64,000 nt of DNA from Aquilaria yunnanensis. Lineage: Eukaryota > Streptophyta > Magnoliopsida > Malvales > Thymelaeaceae. The translations under genes were made by a program, and so were the position numbers. Under the pieces are notes generated by a model that ran no database searches, was not told the DNA's origin, and saw only the letters and a program-made list of their open reading frames with translations. Below are positions 58,460-64,000 of the stretch, piece by piece (position 1 is the stretch's first letter; every line of letters begins with the position of its first letter). The stretch lies in assembly GCA_039654915.1 (NCBI GenBank), contig CM077596.1, positions 69,689,751 to 69,753,750 of the forward strand. Direction: 5' to 3'.

Positions 58460-59244
58460 TATTTGACCAATGTACTAGCACCTTTGTAATTGCGGTATGC
58501 CCCTTCTTTTCAATTTTGAGATCTAAAATTGCTAGGTGTTATCTAATAACCTCATCCTTTTCGTCAGGCAGTGTGGGTTAGACTACTTCATCACCCACCT
58601 TTTTCTTGAGTAAGAAGACGTGAAACACGTCATGAACTCTAGTAGTGGAAGGAAATGAGTTGATACGCCACTTTTCCAACCACTTCTGTAATTTAAAAGG
58701 GGCCATAGTATTTGGGGCTCAATTTGTGGCGATTTTGGCCTCTCACGGTTTTTTGTTTATACGGGTGTAGCTTAAGATAAACCCAGTCACCCACCTGAAA
58801 GCTCATTTCCAACCTTTCATATCCACCAACCTGTTCATCCTATGTTGCGCCTTGACCAGCTGGTTTTTAAGCCTGGTGATCATGTATAGTTTCGCGAGCT
58901 AAGATTCCATGGTCTACAACTTCAACCTTGGAGTCTCCAGCTATACACGGGATGTGTGTGAGAGGGGGTTGACCATATAAAGCTTCAAAATGAGTAAGAC
59001 CAATGGCAGTGTGAAAGTTTGTGTTATACCACCATTCAGCCAGAGAAAGCCACATAAACTATTCCCTCGGTTTATCACCAGTCATGCAATGTAAGTAGGT
59101 CTTCAAGCATTGGTTTACCTTCTCAATTTGGTCATCCATTTGAGGGTGATATTCTATAAAAAACTGGAGATGAACTCATTAAGCCTTCATCATTTCTTGC
59201 CAAAAGTTGCGCATAAATATCATGTCTTTATTTGAGGTTATAAT
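58460..59244 (-). pseudogene. Integrase C-terminal part and chromodomain-like tail
   Basis: WWYNTNFHTAIGLTHFEALY followed by GQPPLTHIP (58940-59030) is the conserved end of the gypsy integrase core. Further along, ILDLKIEKKGHTAITKVLV, then HWSNIGPEDATWE (58460-58560), resembles the chromodomain-like tail of plant chromoviruses. Stops occur between these blocks, so it cannot be translated whole. The piece continuous with 59830-59955 was cut off by the solo LTR at 59245-59824. Confidence 0.75.
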
Positions 59245-59824
59245 TGTTGGGACTGCGCAGCGGGTGATAACTTCGGGAGCAAGATGATTAATAAAAATGA
59301 CCCCAGAAAATTTACGTGGTTCACCCTTAATTTTAGGGCTACGTCCACGAGACAAACTCTGATATTTTCTTCCACTAAAAATAGTAGGCTTACAGAGAGA
59401 GAATCTTCCCTAGACAAAAATTCTAGAGGTATGAGATAAATCCAAAATAGTGGCACTCAAGTGTTTTCAAACACCCCCAAAAATTATCTCACTATTTTGT
59501 CACTCCCCAAAAATAAATCTCTCTCTCTCACAATTTTCTTTTGCTCTTTAGGAATTATGAGCAAGCTACCAGATGCACTGAAGGAGGAGAAAGCATGGCT
59601 ATTTATAGGAGAAATAGCCGCGTTGCATCTTCCGCGTTGCTAGCTATTTCTCTTCTGTTTTCTAATTTTGCTGCTAATGCTTGCAGCTGTTTCACCTACT
59701 AGCCACAATTGTTGAAATGAAAAAAGAAAACGACAAAAGCAGCAGAAGAGAAAAATGGAGAGAGAGAGAGAAGAAAAATAATAAAAAAACAATAAAGGCC
59801 CCCACATGGGGCGGGAAGTCAACA
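59245..59824 (+). mobile_element. Solo LTR (580 bp) in the integrase region
   Basis: TGTTGGGAC at the left and GTCAACA at the right give TG...CA with an inverted TGTTG/CAACA end. The flanks ATAAT (59240-59244) and ATGAT (59825-59829) match at 4 of 5. Removing it rejoins integrase coding on the - strand between ...HGGMPLIIV and ...KDMIFM. A TATTTATAGG TATA-like motif near 59608 suggests + orientation. No gag or pol is present. Confidence 0.8.
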
Positions 59825-60477
59825 ATGATGAGCGGCATACCACCATGAAGCTTGTAGACATAATCTATGAAGGATCTAGCAACATTTGAGGCAGTGTATG
59901 GATAAGCAAATGGGGCAAAATGTGCATATTTGCTAAGGCGATCAACAACTACCAATATGACTTCGTAGCCTTTTGACTTTGTAGAAGTTGAAGGAGCCCT
60001 GATTGTGTAAGATTTTCATGCTTGAATTGCTAACAAATGTAACATTGTCGAATGAAGTTACAAACGTCCTTAGTTATCCTTTTCCAATAGCAAAACTGCA
60101 ACAGCTTCTTTTTGGTAACTTGTACACCCAAATGCTCTCCCAGAAGCACCACAATGTACAAGCTCAGTTATCTTGTTATGAAGTTTGGGGTCCATTCCCA
60201 TAACCAATCTTCCTTTCTTCTTGAGGCTTCGTGCATCCACCAGGTATTGGGAGTGAGTTACAGGATCTTCCTGAAGTTCTTTAATTAGTTGCTAGAGAGA
60301 AAGGTCCTTAGCCATATTATCTCGAATCTCCAACAAAAGAAGAATAGTAAACGTGGTAATCACCATAGGGGCGACCTCAGTGCTGTGCATTCTCAATAGG
60401 GCGTCTGCAGCCGTGTTCTCCTTGCCTCTTTTGTAATGAATGTCAAAGTCATATGGAAGCAACTTAACTATAAGAGC
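59825..60477 (-). pseudogene. RNase H end and integrase N-terminal part
   Basis: Minus-strand LLPYDFDIHYKRGKENTAAD followed by ALLRMHS is the conserved end of the gypsy RNase H and linker (about 60400-60480). DRLSKYAHFAPFAYP, with YTASNVARSFIDYVYKLHGG nearby (59825-59955), is the integrase core start. The zinc-finger part lies between, about 60000-60250, with stops. Confidence 0.8.
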
Positions 60478-60812
60478 CAATTCGTTTGGGCTAAAGTCAA
60501 CTAATTTTTTTTAATTTTTACATCTTTTTTATCTCAAATCAATTTTATTTGAAAGTTAATGTTATGTAGATACAATAATCAATTTTAAAATAAATTTTTA
60601 GGATGTTATTAAATTTTTATGAATTTTTCTTTTTTAAGGCTTGAAATTAGAAAAATTCATAAAAATTTATTAAAATTATAAAAATTGTATTTTCAATTGA
60701 TTATTGCAACTACATAATATTGGCTTTTAATTAAAATTAGTTTCAAGTTAAAAAGATGTAAAAATAAAAATAAGTCATTTTATAGTCAATTAACTAAAAT
60801 TAAAACAAATTA
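60478..60812. mobile_element. Palindromic MITE, copy 3 of 3, nested in the gypsy element
   Basis: It shares the TTTTTACATCTTTTTT, GAAAGTTAATGTTATGTAGA and AAAAAGATGTAAAAATAAAA blocks with copies 1 and 2 and folds back on itself. It interrupts the retrotransposon between the RNase H and reverse-transcriptase regions, so it moved after that element inserted. The left end is somewhat diverged (AATTCGTTTGGGCTAAAGTC). Confidence 0.65.
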
Positions 60813-61302
60813 ACCTACACCTTACCTATGTTGCAAAGAGGTTGTAATTTTCTGCTCAAGTAAGTACTTGAGCCTTCGTTGGTTTGTCTTAATGGTTAAA
60901 TGCCTATAGAGAAGATACGACAATCATTTCTCCACGGTAAAAACAATGGTAGGGAACTTTCTCGTACGTAGAGGGACCTCAATGTTTAAAAGAAATAGAC
61001 CTACTAATAAAAGTAATAGGGTTCCCTCCCTGTTACAACATAGCCCCAACTCCATCTTGGCACGTGTCCATCTTAATCACAAAGGGGACCTAGAAGTTAA
61101 GTAATGCTAGGATTGGAGCTGTCGACATAGCTTATTTTAACTTATCAAATGCCTCCTGTGCCTTTTTTTCCCATTTATATTGATTTTTCTTAAGCAAGTT
61201 GGTCACTGGTTGGCTAATCAACCCTTTGTTATGTATGAATCTTTGGCCGTAGCCCATTAGCCCAAGAAAGCCACGTAACTGCTTAATTGTACGGGGTACA
61301 GG

Positions 61303-61900
61303 CTAACTAATCATTGCCTTAATCTTGCTTGGGTTTGTAGATACCCCTTTACATGTGATAACGTGGCCCAAATACTCAACTTGCTCCACACCAAAGGAAC
61401 ACTTGCTTTTTTTCAAGTATAGAGTATGCTGCTTTAACACATCAAAAACCATTTGAAAGTGCTTTAAGTGTCCTTTCCAAGAGGCACTATAAACAAGGAT
61501 ATAATCGAAGAAAACCAGGACAAATTTTTTGAGGTAAGGCTGAAATATTAAGTTCATCAAGCTTTGGAAAATGGATGGAGCATTTGTCAGCCTGGAAGGC
61601 ATGACCAGGAACTTAAAATGCCCATGGTGGGTTCACAAACCTATTTTTGGAATGTCTCTTTCGCACATCCTGATTTAATAATAGTCAACTCTCAAATCAA
61701 GCTTGAAGAAGTAGGTAGTGCCATACAACTAATCCAGTAACTATTCTATGACCAATATAAGGAACTTATCTTTGATGGTGATTTTGTTGAACTCCCTATA
61801 ATCCACACATAGCCTCCAACTTCCATCCTTCTTCTTAACAAGTATTATGGCTTATAAGAAGGGGTTTTGACTTGGTTGAATAACCCCTACATTGAGCATT
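61303..61900 (-). pseudogene. Reverse transcriptase domain, catalytically altered
   Basis: Minus strand: [20 protein letters not shown] (about 61800), PSRLTNAPSIFQSLMN, then VFFDYILVYS and EQVEYLGHVI are in gypsy RT order. The catalytic box is normally F-x-D-D; here it reads F-F-D-Y, losing the second Asp. Stops occur upstream near 61700-61760. The domain is dead. Confidence 0.85.
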
Positions 61901-62402
61901 TTATTAATTATACCTTCAATCACATCCTTTTGAATTGAGCGGTGCCTGTATGGACGAATATTCACTAGTGAAGTGTTTGGAGGTAGTGGAATGCGAGAGA
62001 AGTGGACTCTTCAAACAGTTGTTGGTACTGATCCAAAAGCATAATAAGCCCTTCCTTCAGATGCAAAACTTCCCCCATAACACATTCTAGTTGCGTAGAA
62101 GCATAACCAAGTAGTTGTATAGCAAAAGCCTAACCCCCTTCAAGTCGGGTGACTTGTTGCACTAGTTTTTGTGTGGTTGGTGCATCACTAATGAGGAGAT
62201 TAGCCTTTGGAGAACCTCTTAAGTACATTTTATAGACTTGATATTTGAACATCATCATAAGCACTTCAAAGCTCCATTTGATATCTCCAAGAAACCTTAA
62301 CCATTGAAACCCCAAAACCATTTCGCACCATCCCAGTGGTAGAAGCAAGACATCCGACACAAACTCGATGCCTTGTAATTTCCACTTTGAGTTCCCTGTT
62401 AA

Positions 62403-63264
62403 TAGGGGTGCTTATTTAGTTATTAGTTCAAACAGAACTGAATAAGTTAGTTTTTCAGCTTTTGATTTTGGATGGCAACAAACCAAATTAACCAAAATGG
62501 GGGTGAACGAATCAAAACTGAACTGAAAATATTATGGTTCAATTCGGGTCAGAATTGAATTAACCAAAAATTTAGCAATCAGGTCAAGTGAGGCTGCTAG
62601 AAGGGGAAGCAAATCACCAAATCAGCAATCAGGTCAGGTGAGGCCACGGAGGAAAAGTGAATTGCCGAATCATGAGAAGGACCGCCGAATTCCAAGATGA
62701 GTACAGGGAGCATGGGCCTTCACTGTGGCACAGACGGACACTGGGTGATGATAAAAGTGTGAGCTTGGGGTAGGGTAGAGCTAAGTGTGGTGTAGTGTCT
62801 GTGCGCGACCTAGGTCCTAGACGGTCTCTGACTCTCGTCTACCTTCTTGGTTTTTGATCTGAAGTGTGAATGGTAGTGAGAGATGAATGAAATGAGGAAA
62901 GTGCAGGACATGGTAGGGCAAGGGGGTGGGTAAGGGTCACTAGGTTTGGGTTAGCTGGTTAGGTTTAGGGATAGAAGAGGGTAAAGCATGTAAGGCAATG
63001 ATCTAAGTTTAAAGCCCAATAATAAACAATTACATAAGAGCAGCCCAACAAAAAAGCCCAAGACCTAATTGTGAATAAATGGTAATTTGGTTATTTCAGT
63101 TATCAAAATAACTGACTCCCACAATTGAAATCAAACCAAAATTGAAATTACCTTTATTCGGTTTTGAATGAAATGAACCAAATTACCAAAAAAACCGAAC
63201 CAAATTTCTAAAATTTTTTCAGTTTTCATTTTTTTTAGTTTCACCTTAATAGTGATCACTCCTA
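62403..63264. mobile_element. hAT-like element nested in the gypsy element
   Basis: TAGGGGTGCTTAT at the left and, reverse-complemented, TAGGAGTGATCAC at the right are inverted ends like those of 11787-12304. The edges are rich in AACCGAA/TTCGGTT-type words. The ~860 bp interior holds a GC-richer stretch (62580-62960) with a 16-20 bp direct repeat (AATCAGCAATCAGGTCA-like) and no transposase. The 8-bp duplication is weak (CTGTTAAT against TTGCTAAT one or two bases in). Confidence 0.6.
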
Positions 63265-63327
63265 CTTGCTAATACATCTTGCTACCAATACATTTCCATT
63301 AGCCATGGATACTCCCAGAGTTTTTAT

Positions 63328-63576
63328 TCATTCCATAAAACACCTAAGGTGCTTCGCCAAACTTTCATCCAAAGAAATGTAGGTATTTCTGGAGTCAAGC
63401 AGCATACTTACAGGGCGGTTCCCAATATACCTCCTAACCCTCATTATAGTAAAGTTAAGCAACCATGTGAGAACATTCAATGAAAGATAAGGTGAGTCAA
63501 TAGTAGTGGTTACCTCCTCAGTAGGTTCAACCTCATATTCTCCAAGTACTTCGTCCGATTCTGTTTCCACAATCAA
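63328..63576 (-). pseudogene. Gypsy aspartic protease remnant
   Basis: Minus-strand VRRYIGNRPVSMLLDSRNTY corresponds to the family pattern in which LLDSG-T precedes a hydrophobic stretch. Here the DSG catalytic triplet reads DSR. The part downstream on the - strand is displaced by the hAT-like insertion that ends at 62403. Confidence 0.75.
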
Positions 63577-63829
63577 CTCAATCTTATTGACTTGCCCCTT
63601 TTTGCATTTATGTCCTCAAAAAAAAAAAAAAAAATTCATTACACCACAAAAAAAGGTTGGTAGCTCGCTTTTCATTCATCTTCTTCTCCAACAATCAACT
63701 TGCCCCTCTCTAGTTTTTCCAGGCATTCGTAATGACGGGAGTGATTGCCTTAGGGGTAGGGAGCAAACCTTTATTCCTCTTGTCAACATTCTTATTGAAT
63801 TTTTGTTTCATCACCTTAGCTGATTCTTG

Positions 63830-64000
63830 GAACTTGGCCAGACGTTAAACTTTGTATAGGGTTTTAGAGCATAAAACCTTGATAGCTCCTTGAATTTCTT
63901 CCTGTAGACCTCCTAAAAATTGACCAACCAGAAAATCTCGAGAAGTGGGCTTACTTGACTGAGCAGAGCATCAAAACGGTTCTGATAATCTCAGACTGTC
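63830..64000 (-). pseudogene. Gag remnant at the window edge
   Basis: Minus-strand YQNRFDALLSQVSP and, in the next frame, SRDFLVGQFLGGLQEEIQGA are the typical gypsy gag motifs. The frame changes between them, and a stop follows ...CSKTLYKV. The gene continues beyond 64000. Confidence 0.75.

Larger units (their letters stand above)
57948..64000 (-). mobile_element. Degenerate Ty3/gypsy retrotransposon, runs past the window edge
   Basis: On the - strand, order from 64000 downward: gag fragment (about 63830-64000), protease (about 63330-63580), reverse transcriptase (about 61300-61900), RNase H (60292-60480), integrase (about 60250-58870), a chromodomain-like tail (about 58460-58640), a polypurine tract and the 3' LTR. 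Protease, RT, RNase H, integrase is the Ty3/gypsy order, and a C-terminal chromodomain-like segment points to a chromovirus. Every domain is broken by stops, frameshifts or key substitutions. Three later insertions interrupt it (59245-59824, 60478-60812 and 62403-63264). The 5' LTR and primer-binding site lie outside the window. Confidence 0.88.

Overview
The window is nuclear DNA from a flowering plant, most likely a eudicot. Its genes have many short GT-AG introns and AT-rich intergenic DNA. The gene set includes a mitochondrial-type LpxB, a RhoGDI for ROP GTPases, ZW10, secreted glycine-rich proteins and acid-lipase-family lipases. DNA transposons and LTR remnants fill the spaces. I see no bacterial operon, CRISPR array, rRNA or tRNA gene. 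Species cannot be fixed from the sequence alone. All gene models were spliced by hand: exons were joined only where splice sites, codon phase and family-like protein agreed.

Layout. 1-6.5 kb: gene-poor DNA with short inverted-repeat elements. 6.6-15 kb: two intact tandem acid lipases on the + strand (420 and 405 codons), separated by a 2.27 kb Mutator-like foldback element that itself carries two smaller elements. 16.9-23.6 kb: a 14-exon ZW10 on the - strand. 24-29.5 kb: transposon-dominated, with a long-TIR element, an hAT-like element split by a solo LTR, and a second truncated hAT-like copy. 29.7-33.3 kb: an 8-exon LPXB for 460 aa. 33.9 kb: a small putative secreted protein. 37.2-46.3 kb: a glycine-rich protein cluster with GRP1, GRP2 and a decayed third copy, with a solo LTR ending about 300 bp upstream of GRP2 and a poly(A) retroposon next to the relic. 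46.4-49 kb: nested long-TIR elements. 49.3-57.5 kb: the most gene-dense part, with an ankyrin-BTB-BTB gene (+), RhoGDI (-) and a divergent small gene (+) that may have a papain-like fold. 57.9 kb to the end: a degenerate Ty3/gypsy retrotransposon on the - strand with its 3' LTR, interrupted by three younger insertions.

The genes do not form one pathway. ZW10 acts in ER-Golgi tethering, LPXB in mitochondrial lipid A-like synthesis, RhoGDI in ROP GTPase cycling, and the lipases and GRPs are probably secreted. The best points to follow up are the precise intron presence/absence between the lipases at the catalytic serine, two GC-AG introns, the solo LTR near the GRP2 promoter, the readable order of transposon insertions, and the possible papain-fold family. 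I did not find convincing evidence of a wholly new biological system.
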